A DNA stretch of 64,000 nucleotides from M3007 sp031425035 (lineage in GTDB: Bacteria; Bacteroidota; Bacteroidia; Chitinophagales; Saprospiraceae). This document shows, in pieces, positions 49,508 to 61,500 of this stretch. Where the stretch lies: NCBI GenBank assembly GCA_031425035.1, contig JANPIN010000061.1, forward strand, positions 1 through 64,000, given 5' to 3'. The notes beneath the pieces were generated by a model. It was not told where the DNA came from and did not search any database. It saw nothing but the letters and a program-made list of their open reading frames with translations. A program made the translations under genes and the position numbers. Each line of letters begins with the position of its first letter. Within the stretch, counting starts at the first letter, position 1.

Positions 49508-52000
49508 ATGCTTAAATCTTTCCTATTATCCGGTTTATGCTTTTTCTTTTTAGCCGCTTTATCCGCACAGCCGACCACCTGGTCGTCCCGGGGCGTCGGC
49601 GGCGGCGGCGCACTCTTTTCACCGGCCATTAATCCGGCGAACAATGACGAGTTCTTTGTCGCCTGCGACCTATCCGCACTGTTTCATACCACTGACTTTG
49701 GCCTGCACTATAACCTGGTGCATTTCAATCAATTGCAGGGCGGCCATAACTCCAAAGCAAGTTATACCAGTACCCCCGGCCTCCTGTACTGCGTGCGGTA
49801 TGCCAATGATCAGGTCATTCCCGTTCGCAGCACGGATGGTGGGCAGACCTGGCTCAAACTGCCCGGTAACCCCGACGACAGCGAAGAGACCTTCAGTATC
49901 TGGGCCGATTACAACCACCCGAACCGCGTCGTGCTGGCTTATTATGGCCAGATCTATTTCAGCGCAAATAGTGGCGCGACCTTCAACCCGATCCATACGG
50001 CGCTTTCCAATGGCTCGGGCTGCCTGGTTGGCGGGGCATTTTTTGATGGAGAAAATATCTACCTGGGTACCAATGACGGCGTACTAGTTTCCGGCAACGG
50101 CGGCTCCACCTGGTCCACCGCTGCGCTGACCGGCCTGCCCGCCAACGAACGCATTTTTTCTTTCGCTGCCGCAAAATCGGGGACCACCACGCGCTTTTTT
50201 TGCCTGACCGGCGACGTGGGCGATGTCTACGTGGGCCTGCCCGGCTCGGACTACTGGAATTTCATGAAAGGCGTTTACGCTTGTGATTACGGCCAAACCA
50301 CCTGGAACCCGCGACTGGGTGGCATTACGGCTGGCGTGGATTTCCCCATGTTCGTGGATATGGCGGAAAATGATATTTCCACTGTGTACCTGGCCGGCAG
50401 CAACAGCAGCAGCGAACCCATTATTTTAAAAACCACCAATGCCGGAGCCAACTGGGCCAACACGTTTTTAACCGCTAACAATCAGAATATCCTGACCGGC
50501 TGGAGTGGCTTCGGGGGCGACCGCGGCTGGTCGTATGGCGAAAGTCCGTTCGGGTTCGACGTAGCAGCGAACAATGCCAACGCCGTTATTTTCGGTGATT
50601 TCGGCTTTATCCATAAAACGAACAATGGTGGTCAAAGCTGGCAGCAGGCTTACCTGGATGTCGCCGATCAACATCCGCTGAACCAACCCACGCCGGACAA
50701 AAAAGCCTACCACAGCGTGGGGCTGGAAAACACGACCTGCTGGCAGGTGCACTGGGTGAACGCCACTACGATGTTTGCCGGGTACTCCGACATTCGCGGC
50801 GTGCGCAGTACGGACGGCGGGCAGAGCTGGTCCTTCAATTATACAGGCACCAATGCGAACTCGATCTATCGCCTGGCCCAGCATAGCAATGGTACGCTCT
50901 TCGCCGCTACCAGTAATATTCATGATATGTACCAGAGCACGCGCCTGGCCGATAATCCGCTGGATAACGGCGATAGCGAGGGCAAGCTCCTGTATTCTGC
51001 GGACCAGGGCGCAAGCTGGCAACTCCTCCATGCTTTCGGCCACCCGGTTTTCTGGATCGCGCTGGATCCCAACCACCCGACCCGCGCCTACGCCAGTGTG
51101 ATCCACTACGGCGGCGGTGCCGGCAGCGGTGGGGTGTATCGCTGCGACGACCTGCAAAACCTCGGCACCTCCACCTGGACGCTGCTGCCCAGTCCGCCGC
51201 GCACGGAAAAACACCCGGCCTCGATCATCGTGCTGAACGACGGTCAGGTATTATGCTCCTATTCAGGTCGCAGGAACGCCAGTGGTTTTACCAATAGTTC
51301 CGGCGCTTTCCTGTACGATCCGGCCACGAATGCCTGGGCCGACGTCTCCGCACCCGGCATGCACTACTGGACCAAAGACATCGTGCCGACGCCGAATGAC
51401 CCGGCCCAGAACACCTGGTATGCCGCAGTTTTCAGCGGCTGGGGCGGGGCGCCCAACGGCCTCGGCGGCTTGTACCGTACTTTGGATCGCGGCCAGAACT
51501 GGACCAATATTACCGGCACACAGTTTGACCGCGTCACGTCCATCACTTTCAATCCCTTGAATGCCAAGCAGGTGTATTTAACCACCGAGCAACAAGGGCT
51601 GTGGATGACCAATGACGTGAGCGTGGCGAATCCCATGTTCATACCGGTCAGCAGTTACGATTATCGCCAGCCGGAGCGGGTGTTTTTCAACCCGTATAAC
51701 CCGGCGGAAATCTGGGTGAGCAGTTTCGGGAACGGCATGCGCATGGGCAGTGCGGCGACTATTGGCACGGCGGAAGTGGCTCCGGAAAACATGCTGGCCG
51801 TATTTCCCAATCCAACAACGGACCGGGTGACGGTACAGGCGCAAACCGCCGGCGAAATGCGCTTGTATGATGCCCTGGGAATATTGCAACGTCGCCAATC
51901 CGTACAGAAAGGCGACGTGCAGGTGGATCTTACTGGTTTGCCAACGGGTTTGTACCGGATTTTTTTAAACGACCAAATGACGGAAGTGATCAAAAAATGA
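49508..52000 (+). CDS. T9SS-secreted BNR/Asp-box propeller protein
   Basis: 830 residues with signal peptide (1-20, AALSAQ). It is made of Asp-box/BNR-like repeats (S-T-D-G-G-x-x-W: RSTDGGQTWLKL, SANSGATF, STDGGQSWSF, YSADQGASWQLL, RTLDRGQNWTNI), like GH74 or sialidase-type propellers. The C-terminus is a type-A sorting domain (MLAVFPNPTTDRVTVQAQ ... GLPTGLYRIFLNDQ). No catalytic residues of a specific GH family were identified. It converges with the next T9SS protein with 9 bp between stops. Confidence 0.85.
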   Translation: MLKSFLLSGLCFFFLAALSAQPTTWSSRGVGGGGALFSPAINPANNDEFFVACDLSALFHTTDFGLHYNLVHFNQLQGGHNSKASYTSTPGLLYCVRYANDQVIPVRSTDGGQTWLKLPGNPDDSEETFSIWADYNHPNRVVLAYYGQIYFSANSGATFNPIHTALSNGSGCLVGGAFFDGENIYLGTNDGVLVSGNGGSTWSTAALTGLPANERIFSFAAAKSGTTTRFFCLTGDVGDVYVGLPGSDYWNFMKGVYACDYGQTTWNPRLGGITAGVDFPMFVDMAENDISTVYLAGSNSSSEPIILKTTNAGANWANTFLTANNQNILTGWSGFGGDRGWSYGESPFGFDVAANNANAVIFGDFGFIHKTNNGGQSWQQAYLDVADQHPLNQPTPDKKAYHSVGLENTTCWQVHWVNATTMFAGYSDIRGVRSTDGGQSWSFNYTGTNANSIYRLAQHSNGTLFAATSNIHDMYQSTRLADNPLDNGDSEGKLLYSADQGASWQLLHAFGHPVFWIALDPNHPTRAYASVIHYGGGAGSGGVYRCDDLQNLGTSTWTLLPSPPRTEKHPASIIVLNDGQVLCSYSGRRNASGFTNSSGAFLYDPATNAWADVSAPGMHYWTKDIVPTPNDPAQNTWYAAVFSGWGGAPNGLGGLYRTLDRGQNWTNITGTQFDRVTSITFNPLNAKQVYLTTEQQGLWMTNDVSVANPMFIPVSSYDYRQPERVFFNPYNPAEIWVSSFGNGMRMGSAATIGTAEVAPENMLAVFPNPTTDRVTVQAQTAGEMRLYDALGILQRRQSVQKGDVQVDLTGLPTGLYRIFLNDQMTEVIKK

Positions 52001-52009
52001 TTGCGCTTA

Positions 52010-55000
52010 TCACTGTACAATGAAAGGTGCCGCCCATTGCTGGCGATTTACACGCACCACGAGGCGATAGTTACCGGCGGGCAGATTTTGTAATGCATGC
52101 TGAAAGTGGATTTCAACAGCGGCGTCCTGCCAGTTTTGCAGCAGCGTTTGTACCAGGCGGCCCTGCTGATCATAAACCGCAGCCTGCATGATGCCCGCCG
52201 GTACCATGTGCATGGTCCAGTATAATTGATCATGCACCGGATTCGGCGTTATTCCCAGGGAGGAAGCCGTGTTCCATAGGGCTTTTGTCCCCGATGCTGC
52301 GGGATTGAACACTGCGGTTTTGGTCATGTTGGTCAGTACAGGCCGGTTAATATCGAAGTAAATACTGGCCTGATTAGTCAAGGTGTCGCCGACCAGTAGG
52401 TTGTTTTTTGCGGCAATACGGAACAGGACGTAACCATGCGAGGCCGGTTCATTGGTCGAACTATCGGGCAGCAAAATGTTATCGAAACGCCAGCGGACTA
52501 CGCCGGGGTCATCGACGGTGATGCGGTACGGATGACTGGCGGAAAGCATTTCGAGGCTCGACCAGTCCAGCCAGTTAGAAAGCGTATCCGCGACGATCAC
52601 GTTGAAAGCCGTATCGCTGCCGGTGTTCTGGAAACGGATCAGGTAAGTCAGTTTTTTATCCGTTATGGATAATTCGCCGTTCGGGCTGGCCGTAAAAGCC
52701 GTTTTGTCATTGGGATCGTAACTGCCGGTCAGGCGAAAATAGCGCGATAAATGATGGTTGTTCGGCTGGCCATCGGTATAGGGTGCCAGCAGATTGGCCT
52801 GTAATGGAATGAAATGATTGATCAGGTCGGGATTAGGCGTGATCGCGATATGTACTTTAAAGGTGACGCTGGCAAATACCCCTATGTCCGGCAAAACGAA
52901 TTCCACCGAATGGTTGGTCACGCTGCCGGCGGCTGGTGAGGCCGATAAATAAAGCACCGTATCTGCCGGGAAATTAATTTGCAGCGTCGCACCGCCCGCC
53001 ACCGGTTGCACGCCCTTGTTCGTCATCACGACTATAATGTCGCCTTCAAATCCGGGGCGCAGACCGATAGGCGCCAACTCCAGCGACAGATCGGCGTACG
53101 GCTGCGGATCGAATGCGATGTTCAAAGCATTTACACTGCCGGTACTGATCGGAATATTGCTCAGGTTTTGGCAGGGCGAAACGCCGGCCTGGGCATAGGG
53201 TTGTAGTTGCAGGTTATAGGATTGGGTGGGGAGCACCCGCCGGATAAGTCCGTCGGTGCCGGTGGCGCCCAAAAAATTACCGGGTTGAAAAACGACCGTT
53301 TGTTCCGGTACGCCTTCTTCGCCTGGGTCATGCAGGCAGTTCTGGTTACGATCCAGGTAAATATCCACCAGCGCCGTACCAAACTGCTGATATTGCAAAC
53401 CATCCAATAGCGGTTGTAGTTCCGTACGCACAACCTCTTTGAATGGGTAACCCGAGCCGTATAAATACCCGTCCTCGATCAGGAAACTACTCGCATTCAG
53501 CCAGGCGCTGTCTTGAAAAGTCACACCACTCACCCCGGCATTATTCGATATGTAAACGCCGTTACTGCTGTATGGCCAGGAATTCAAATTAAACACGCTC
53601 AGACTGTCCAGTTGGGTCAGGCTGCGAAAATAGCTGGGTGCTTGCAGGGTTTGGCTGAAACTTTGTCCCCAGTCCGTACTCAAATAGGCGTACTTATTGA
53701 CGCGATTGGAAACGATTAATCGCCCGTCACCCGTCAAAATCAGGTCGTTCTGGTGACTTGGGCCCATGTCGGCATTAAAAGTGATGTTCTGCCAGCTGCC
53801 CCCGGCATCGTATGAGTAATGCAGTACGCTTGGGTCTACAAAAAAGATGGTATCACCCTTGGCCACAAAAGCGTCGAAGGGCGGATTGGGGTCGTTTATT
53901 TGTTGCCAGCTTGTGCCCTGGTCAGACGAAATATACAGTTCAGTCGTGGTGGAAAGGTTGAATAAATAGTATAATTTCTGTTGATTGACGTCGGCAACCA
54001 CCCGGCTGAACCCACTGCCGGGGTGATCGAACACCTCGCTCCAGTTCGCTCCGCCATCGTCCGAACGAAACACTTTGTCGTTAAAACTGCTGCCACCGGT
54101 CACGAATAATTTGCCCTGTAGGTCCGCCATATTCGACCAGTCATAAGTTTGTGGGGGCAGCCCGTTCGGCTGAAAATGCGACCAGTTCAAGCCATCCATG
54201 GAACGGTATAAAAAGCCCGGCTGCATCCACAGTAGATTCTGGTGACGCTGAATATAAGAGGAAAATACCTGCGAACCGGTTGGTGGGGCATTCCAGCTCA
54301 GTCCGTTATCACTGGAACGCAGGCTGGTAATGCCTAATAAATACAACTCGTTGCCTACCGCACGAAAATCGGGCGGATAAGAATTGGTATAGGTATAAGG
54401 CTGAAAAGTCTGTAGATTCGCATTCGTCGGTGCAGTGGCCGGCGCCCGGTAAAAACCGCCGTAGCGATCGAATAAATTAAAATAACCGTCTTTTAAAAGA
54501 CAGGCTAAATAAGCGGGTGAACTTGACGACTGTAAAGCAGCGCTGTTCAACCAGTCGGTACTGGTGTAGGTCGACTGGTCGGCAAAAGCGATAAATTGTC
54601 CATTAATACTATAAGCTTCTATGAAATTATCTTTATCCGGGAAAGAGATGAAGTGCAGATCTGAGAAATCCGGCTGCTGAGCCGCCAGTATATAATTTGT
54701 AAAGCCGATATTATAAAAAAACCAGCCCTCGCTACCGGATATTTTATTCTCCAGGTTACTTAAATTGTCCACTCCGAAGTTATTCATTGTGGTTTTTGCC
54801 CAGCTCAGTCCGGCATCGGTGGAGTAATAAGAATGTAAATACGCGGTACCCTGCGCATTATCTCTATAAGTTAAAAAAAGCACACCATTTACTTCCCGGA
54901 AAATGCCTTCTTTTATATAATTATACGGCGGATTTCCAACCGTCGTATCCTTAATTTCGTGCGCGACGGCAAAGGAAATGCCGCCATCTACTGAGCGGTA

Positions 55001-55363
55001 AATGCGTAGATTCTGTTCTGCAAATTGGGAACTGATATCGTGTTTTTCATATTCCACCACAAATAAATTATTGCTGAAATACCCCAGGTGAAGAATGTGT
55101 TTGCCACTAAAAAAGCCATTAGGCGTCCAGGTTAAACCGTTATCGGCACTTTGCTGGAGCTGACCGCCATCCAGGAAGAAATAATTACTGCTTTTTCCAC
55201 TGGCAAAGCTGCCGTACAACGTATTTCCGACGTTTACCAGATCGCGGGGACTTTCCGCTGCGCCGCCTAGGCGTTCGGTTTGTACGAGTACGGCCGGGAA
55301 TTGCGTTAAACCGGGGTTTGGCAGCATTAATCCTGCAAATAAACAAAGTAGAAGCTGTTTCAT
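52010..55363 (-). CDS. T9SS-secreted BNR-repeat protein with conserved-repeat domains
   Basis: 1117 residues. Signal peptide (1-20, ending PGLTQ), then about 8 Asp-box repeats (SSDNGLSWNAPP, SDDGGANWSEV, SSDQGTSWQQI, STDWGQSFSQT) from about 40-620. Next come a SdrD-B-like segment (LDRNQNCLHDPGEEGVPEQTV), a DUF11-like domain (MTNKGVQPVAGGATLQINFPADTVLYLSAS) and the DPNDKTAFTASP domain (DUF7619). The C-terminal sorting domain has ITPNPVHDQLYW ... LQNLPAGNYRLVV. The Asp-box part resembles the adjacent 49.5-52.0 kb gene, suggesting related cargo proteins. Confidence 0.85.
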   Translation of the reverse strand: MKQLLLCLFAGLMLPNPGLTQFPAVLVQTERLGGAAESPRDLVNVGNTLYGSFASGKSSNYFFLDGGQLQQSADNGLTWTPNGFFSGKHILHLGYFSNNLFVVEYEKHDISSQFAEQNLRIYRSVDGGISFAVAHEIKDTTVGNPPYNYIKEGIFREVNGVLFLTYRDNAQGTAYLHSYYSTDAGLSWAKTTMNNFGVDNLSNLENKISGSEGWFFYNIGFTNYILAAQQPDFSDLHFISFPDKDNFIEAYSINGQFIAFADQSTYTSTDWLNSAALQSSSSPAYLACLLKDGYFNLFDRYGGFYRAPATAPTNANLQTFQPYTYTNSYPPDFRAVGNELYLLGITSLRSSDNGLSWNAPPTGSQVFSSYIQRHQNLLWMQPGFLYRSMDGLNWSHFQPNGLPPQTYDWSNMADLQGKLFVTGGSSFNDKVFRSDDGGANWSEVFDHPGSGFSRVVADVNQQKLYYLFNLSTTTELYISSDQGTSWQQINDPNPPFDAFVAKGDTIFFVDPSVLHYSYDAGGSWQNITFNADMGPSHQNDLILTGDGRLIVSNRVNKYAYLSTDWGQSFSQTLQAPSYFRSLTQLDSLSVFNLNSWPYSSNGVYISNNAGVSGVTFQDSAWLNASSFLIEDGYLYGSGYPFKEVVRTELQPLLDGLQYQQFGTALVDIYLDRNQNCLHDPGEEGVPEQTVVFQPGNFLGATGTDGLIRRVLPTQSYNLQLQPYAQAGVSPCQNLSNIPISTGSVNALNIAFDPQPYADLSLELAPIGLRPGFEGDIIVVMTNKGVQPVAGGATLQINFPADTVLYLSASPAAGSVTNHSVEFVLPDIGVFASVTFKVHIAITPNPDLINHFIPLQANLLAPYTDGQPNNHHLSRYFRLTGSYDPNDKTAFTASPNGELSITDKKLTYLIRFQNTGSDTAFNVIVADTLSNWLDWSSLEMLSASHPYRITVDDPGVVRWRFDNILLPDSSTNEPASHGYVLFRIAAKNNLLVGDTLTNQASIYFDINRPVLTNMTKTAVFNPAASGTKALWNTASSLGITPNPVHDQLYWTMHMVPAGIMQAAVYDQQGRLVQTLLQNWQDAAVEIHFQHALQNLPAGNYRLVVRVNRQQWAAPFIVQ

Positions 55364-55419
55364 AAGAAAGTGGTTTTATGAAGGATACCAGTTATTTATA
55401 TAGCGCTGCTTTAACCATA

Positions 55420-55482
55420 AAAAAAACAGGCTGACGAGGTTTTTATCAGGTTCTAACCTAATGCGAAACATCATCAGCCTGC
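55420..55482 (-). terminator. intrinsic terminator of the alpha-2-macroglobulin gene
   Basis: On the minus strand CAGGCTGATGATGTTT pairs with AAACCTCGTCAGCCTG, with an inner AGGTTAGAACCT hairpin, followed by a run of T. It is 25 nt after the stop at 55507. Confidence 0.8.
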
Positions 55483-55506
55483 AATTATTAGCGACAACTG
55501 CCTGTT

Positions 55507-58500
55507 CTACTCCACGTTTACCCGAATACCCATCGAGTGGCTCGTGAACTCCGGCGCGTACATGCACTGCATGGTCGTAATGCCGTTGCTCATATTACCC
55601 CGGTGACTAACCACCAGCGGATATTCAAACACGAACGTACCCTTCGGCAAATAATCGATGAAGAAGTGCGTAGCCAGGTCCTTCGTGCTTTCGTAGTAAC
55701 CCAGTCCGCCCTGCCACTTGTACTGACTCAGAACATTGGTCGGCTCGAACCCGGCGGCGCGCATATCCTTGAGGTGCACGTATTCCATGGCCCGGTCTAC
55801 CCGGATCTCGATGCGGACTTTCAGGCGGTCGCCCGGTTTGAGTTTCGCGCCTTCGGCTAAAGCGGTGAGCACGGGTCCGGTTGGACTGTCGGTCACCTTA
55901 TACAGTTGTTTAACGATGGTCAGCGGCGTTTTCTGGAAACTCTTGATCTTATCCAGGTCTTCGAAATACTGCCAGTAAGCGGCGCCCCAGACGATGTTGC
56001 TGTTGGGGTTTTCCACTTTGATCTCGCTCCAGTTTTTCTTTATTTCCGCGCCGTTCCAGGCTTGTTTGAAATAACCGGTGCCGGGCTCTATTTCCTTGGG
56101 ATTCAGGTTTTTACCCCCCAGACTTACCTGGACGACTTTCGTATTATTCAACCAGCTGGAAGCCGTCGGCTGGCCGGTACCCAATAGCAGGGCATACACG
56201 GCTTCGGCCGTGGCTTTGGTGCTTTCCCAGTTGTTGGTCTGTTTGTTTTTCAACAACCAGATACGCAGTTCCTCCACCGCTTTCGGGTCTTTGGCTACTT
56301 CGTTGAACACTTCCACCATCAGGGCCTGGGTTTCGATCGGCAACTGGTACCAGTAAAAGCCCCAGTTATTTGGCCAGTACATGCCCAGTTCCTCCTTCAT
56401 GGTCGCCCGTTCGCGCAGACTGGCCACGATCTTCGCCGCCGCTTCCGGACGAGCCGCGCGGTGCAGCGCCAGCGCCAACATGCCTTCCTGGTATAATCCT
56501 TTACCCAGCCAATATTTTCCGGCCTGGTCGAGATAATAGGAATACTCTTTTCCGGGGCGGTCTACCTTAAAGAAACTACGGGTATACAGGTAGTGGATCA
56601 CCAGTCCGTCGAGGTGATCATCTTCCCATTTGGCCTTGCCTTCTTTGACCTGTTTTTCCAGTTCATTGTACTGCCCGATGATTTTTGCGTCGCAGAAATT
56701 TAAGGCTTTATCCAGCATTTGCTGGCTCTGCTGGTCTTTTTTAGCGTCGAAAGCGCCCAGTTGCTGCAAATGACCGAAGCCCTCCGCCAGGTACTGGGTG
56801 ATGTACCAGTCGCCGCTGCCACCCGGGAACCACGGCCAGCTGCCATCTCCCCGCTGGCGTTCGGCCAGGACGTTCAGCGCCCGTTCCTGCTCGTCGGCCA
56901 TGCGGTTGAGGTCGAATAACAGTCCAATGTTCTGCTTTTGCTGCTCTTCACTCTGGGCATCGAGTACCCAGGGCGTTTCTTCCAGCAGGGCCGTTTTCAG
57001 TTCCTGATTTTTGGATAAATTGGATTTCAGCGCCCCCGTTCCCTTCCAGCGATCATACACTTTGCGGATGTTGGGCAGGCGCTGCGTCACACTGGAGGCC
57101 AGGGTATTCGCGTAAAAGCGGCTGAAAATCTGCTCGCTGCATTCATGCGGAAACTCCATCAGGTAGGGGAGGGACTGCACCGCGTACCAGACCGGGTTGG
57201 AGGTAAATTCCAGCGTGTAGCGCTCGCTGGTCAGCGTGTTCGACGAGTTGTTTTTGATGTTATCAAACGTGAACGTCTTGGTCTGGCCGCCGCGCACCGT
57301 GATGGGCAGCGTTTCCGTCACCAGCATGCGGTTAGTGACCACCGGAATGGTGCTTTCCTCGCCGTCGCGGAATTTTTTGCCGTCGGCATAGATCTGCCAG
57401 GTCAGGCCGTTCACTTTACCGAAGGGCACTTTGATCTTCCAGACCAGCGGTGCGGACTGGCCGGGCTGAACCGTGAAATTCGCCGTTTTTCCGGTGCCGC
57501 CAATGCCGAACTCCGCATCGACTGGTTGCTGGGTATTGGCGTCGAACAGGCTCAGCGTAGCCGTGCCGCTCAGCGCTTCCTGCGACAGGTTGCTCACCTT
57601 GGCTGAAAACTCCATGTCGTCGCCTTCACGCAGGAAACGGGGCGCGTTGGCCAGCACCATCAGTTCTTTCTGCGTCACCACGTCTTTCATGCTTATGGCC
57701 TGCTGTAAGTCTTTGGTATGGGCAAAGGCCATGAATTTCCAGCGGGTCAGCGCCTCGTTCATTTTGAACTTCACGATCACGTTGCCATCGGCGTCGGTGC
57801 GCAGTTCGGGGAAGAAAAAGACGGTTTCCTGCAGGTTGGTGCGGATGGAGCCGGGAGGTGGGGGTGGGGGAGGCACTGGTTTGCCGGCATTGACTGCTTC
57901 TTCCCGGACGGCAGTATCGGCAGATTCCCCTGTTTCATTATCGAAGGCGCCATCCCGTTGTTTCTCCATGCGCTGTTGTTTGGGCGCATTCCCGCCGGCA
58001 GCACCTTCCGGTGCGGCCATGGGTTGAGCCCGCGACATGACTGCTCCGGCGGCCATGTCGTAATAACGGCGGCCATACAAAGGAAAATCAAACAGGTTCA
58101 ATTCGTGATAAACCCGGTTTGGAGCAACTGTTCCCGGTGTTGGCTCATAGCGCACTTCGCCATAAGCCGGACCGAACACCCGTGGGGACAGGGCAATTTG
58201 TGCGTATTGAGCAGGGTAGTAAAGCTGCTCCCAGCTATGCGGCAGGAACTGATCGAGCGAGGCATCGTACATCGCTGCGACCATTTCGGCGGCCACTTTT
58301 TCTTTTTTCGGACCGCTGATCTTCAAACGCCATTCTTCCTGCTGACCCGGCGCGAGTTTGTCGCGGAAGGTCTCGTAGGTGATGTTCAGTTCTTTGTTGC
58401 TCCAGGGCACATAGAGCGCGATGGGCAACGTGTAAACGCGGTTGTTTTTTACGGTAAAAGCGGAGACCGTCACCCCACCGCGATCACTTTCGACAATCGG

Positions 58501-61500
58501 GAACTCGACCGGCGTGGCGCCCGTCACTTTGAGCCAGCTGGGGTTTTCCAGTTTGCCGTCGCGTTCGCGGGCAAAGAAGAAGTTCAGCGGCGCGGATTTA
58601 CCACCCAGCCAGATCCGGGCGGTTTCGCCGGGCTGCAGAACGGTTTTTTCAGCCAGCGCGGACGGCTCCACGAACTGGGTCGCGCGGTTGTTTTTATCCC
58701 AGATGCGGATCACTTTTTTGATCTCCACATCCTGCCCGAAAGCGTCTTTTGTTTTCAAGCGCAGGTAGTAATAACCGGGCTGCACCTTGCCGCCGTTCAG
58801 GTCGATGGTTTTAGAATTCGCGGTATTAAAGGAATACGAAATCAACTGGTCCTGCCGGTCCCATTTTTCTGGATCGTCTTCGTCTTTCCAGGCGTAGTCG
58901 GGGAACATGACCGCGAAATTGGCCTTTGGAATGGCCGCCAGATCAGGGCGCTCCCAGTAACGATTGATAAAGAAAGTCTTGGGTTCCACCAGACGTTGCA
59001 GCGTGATCTCTCCGCTGGCGGCTTGGGGCTGGCCGGCTAAGTTGCTGGTTTTGATAGAAATACGGCGCAGGGAGTCCAGCTCGATCTCGTTGGTTAAACC
59101 CAGTTCCACCTGCAGACCGAGGTACCCTACGGACACTCCCTGCTGGCTGCTGCGCGTTTCGCCATTGATATCGGTCACGTCGGCAAACACGGTGTAATCG
59201 AACACCGGCTGCTCTTTTTTCGGAATACTGCGGTCGGGAATGGCGGTGAATTTGATCTCAAAACCGCCGTTCGCATCCGTGGTGACGTTACCGTTGGTGA
59301 TTTCCATCTCGTCCGTGCGCCAGGGCGGGAATATTTTGCGGCTCCAGCCGAAATCGTAAAACGGAAAACGCGCCTGGCGCACCACGCGGTAATGCACCTG
59401 GGCGCCGTCCACATTACTGCCGGCATAGGCCTTGGCTTCGCCGCGTACGGTGACGGTTTCTTCCAGTTTGAAAGCGCCTTCCACAGGTTTGAACGTGACC
59501 TCGAATTTTGGGCGTTTGTACTCCTCCACGTTGAAAGAAGCTTGTCCGGAGGCGTCGGTGAGCTGGATAGACATGCTGCCGGTCAGCCCGCTGCTGGGGG
59601 CGGTAAAGGCGCCGTTGAAGGTGCCGAACTCATTGCTGCGCAGTTTCAACTGGCCTTTTTCCTGCTGGTTGGCGTCTAAAAATTTTACCGTAACCGCCTG
59701 ATTGGGAATGATTTGCGGTTGTCCGTCGGTTTTAGGTTTAAACAAAATACCTTTGAAATAAACCGTCTGGCCGGGGCGGTAAAGCGCGCGGTCGGTGAAA
59801 AACTGCACCTGCCGGCCGGGCGCTTCCCCGCGATCATAGCGGTAGTTCTGGGCCTGACCGATCCAAAGCGTGTCGCCGGCAAAAGAAGCGCGCACAGTAC
59901 CGTAAGTGTTTTTGGGCAGGGTAGCGGTGGCTAACCCGCTGGCGTCGGTGGTAGTCGTAGCGACCAGGCGATTCTGGTTGTTCTGGTAGTCCCGGGTGAA
60001 AAAATCCAGTTTCGTGCCCGGCATCGGCGCGCCGCTCAGGCGATTGGCCAGCACGAAACGCGAACTGCCTTCCTGGTCGTACTGCACCGCCGAGAGGTTA
60101 GTACAGTGGAAATTCGAGAAGGCCACCGGCCCTATTTTGGGGTCAAAATTGATGTTCGCGGAAATCAACACCCAGTAGTTGCCAATGGGCAGGGGCTCCA
60201 GACCGATTTCCGTGCGGTGGGTCTGGAAGTCGCCCGGATCGGGAATGGCCCAGGTCCGGTTTTGCAAGCCTTCCAGTTTAAGGAGGTAGTCCAGGCGCTG
60301 CTCGTAGGGTATGCGGTTCCACAGGTCAGGATCATTGGAAACGCGGACGACCTTGACCCAGACGCTGGGCAGATTGCGCACGATCAGCGAGACCAGCATG
60401 TTTTTTTCCGGCAAATAGGCTTCTTCGGTCTGGACATTGAGCGATTGCGCACGGATGTTTTCCAGGAAGGACTGGCAGAGTTGTGCGCCATAGGTACCGG
60501 GGTGGCGGCGAATGGCGTCTTCGCATTCCGTGACGGCGCGTTTGGCCTGCTCGCCCTTGTTGCCGGTGGTTAACGTATTCAGGTGCTCCGCTATGTAATA
60601 GACAATTTCCGCGTCCGAGGGCTCCTTATAATACTGCTTGTGCAGGTATTCCAGTGCGCGCAGGTAGAGGTTGTCTTTTTCTTCGCCGATGAAGTTGTTG
60701 CGCACAAACTGCAGGCGCAGCAGGTCGGCATCGATCAGGGCCGCGATGTTTTTTTGCGAACCGTTTTTTAAAGTTAAAACCTGCTGGTAAGTCTTGAGCG
60801 CCAGCCATTTACCGGAGGTACTGTCTTTGGTCTCGAATTTGGCTTTTAAAAATTCATCCAGTGGCGCGAAGGCCAGGGGATCGGTCATTTCAAACTTATA
60901 GGCCGGCTCGGTGAGGTAGCTGCGTTCGTTGGCAAAAAAGGCCAGGGCGCGGTGGGCCAGCAGGTCGTATAACGTAGGGCGCAGGGACTGGCCGGCCACG
61001 CTGTCATTTTGGTTGGGGGTCAGGATGTCGCGGAAGGATTCGACATTGGCTTGCATGGTCTCGGACCGTGGTTCCACCGAAGCCAGGTATAAATCCAGCG
61101 CGCGCTTTTCGATCTGCGCAGACGACCAGGTGAGGATGTCGCCCCCTTCGCCATCGGGAATAGGGGTGCGGCCCTGAATTTTCCAGGCCTGATTTTGCAA
61201 ATAAGTGGCGTATAACTGACCCAGAATGCTTTGCAGCACGGCCTTCTCCGCCGGTTGCGCCGTTTTTTCTTCCGCTTCAAACAGTTGTACGGCTTTTACA
61301 AAACCATCTTCGTCGAGCATGGTCGTGTATTTACCCCGATAGAGCAGCGCCTTAATCGACTGGGGGGCATTGCGGTCATTCCGGGCACGCAGTTGGATGG
61401 CCTCCGTTTTTTCCAGGGCGCTCTTGTACAGCCCCTGTTGCTCCAGACTGTCTACAATTTTCCAGTCGTCGGCATAGTCGCCCGCAAGGGGCAGGGGGGG

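Noticed and set aside
57718..59040. Plus-strand 440-residue frame inside the alpha-2-macroglobulin gene
   Set aside because: Antisense to a well-supported, motif-complete gene; no family features.
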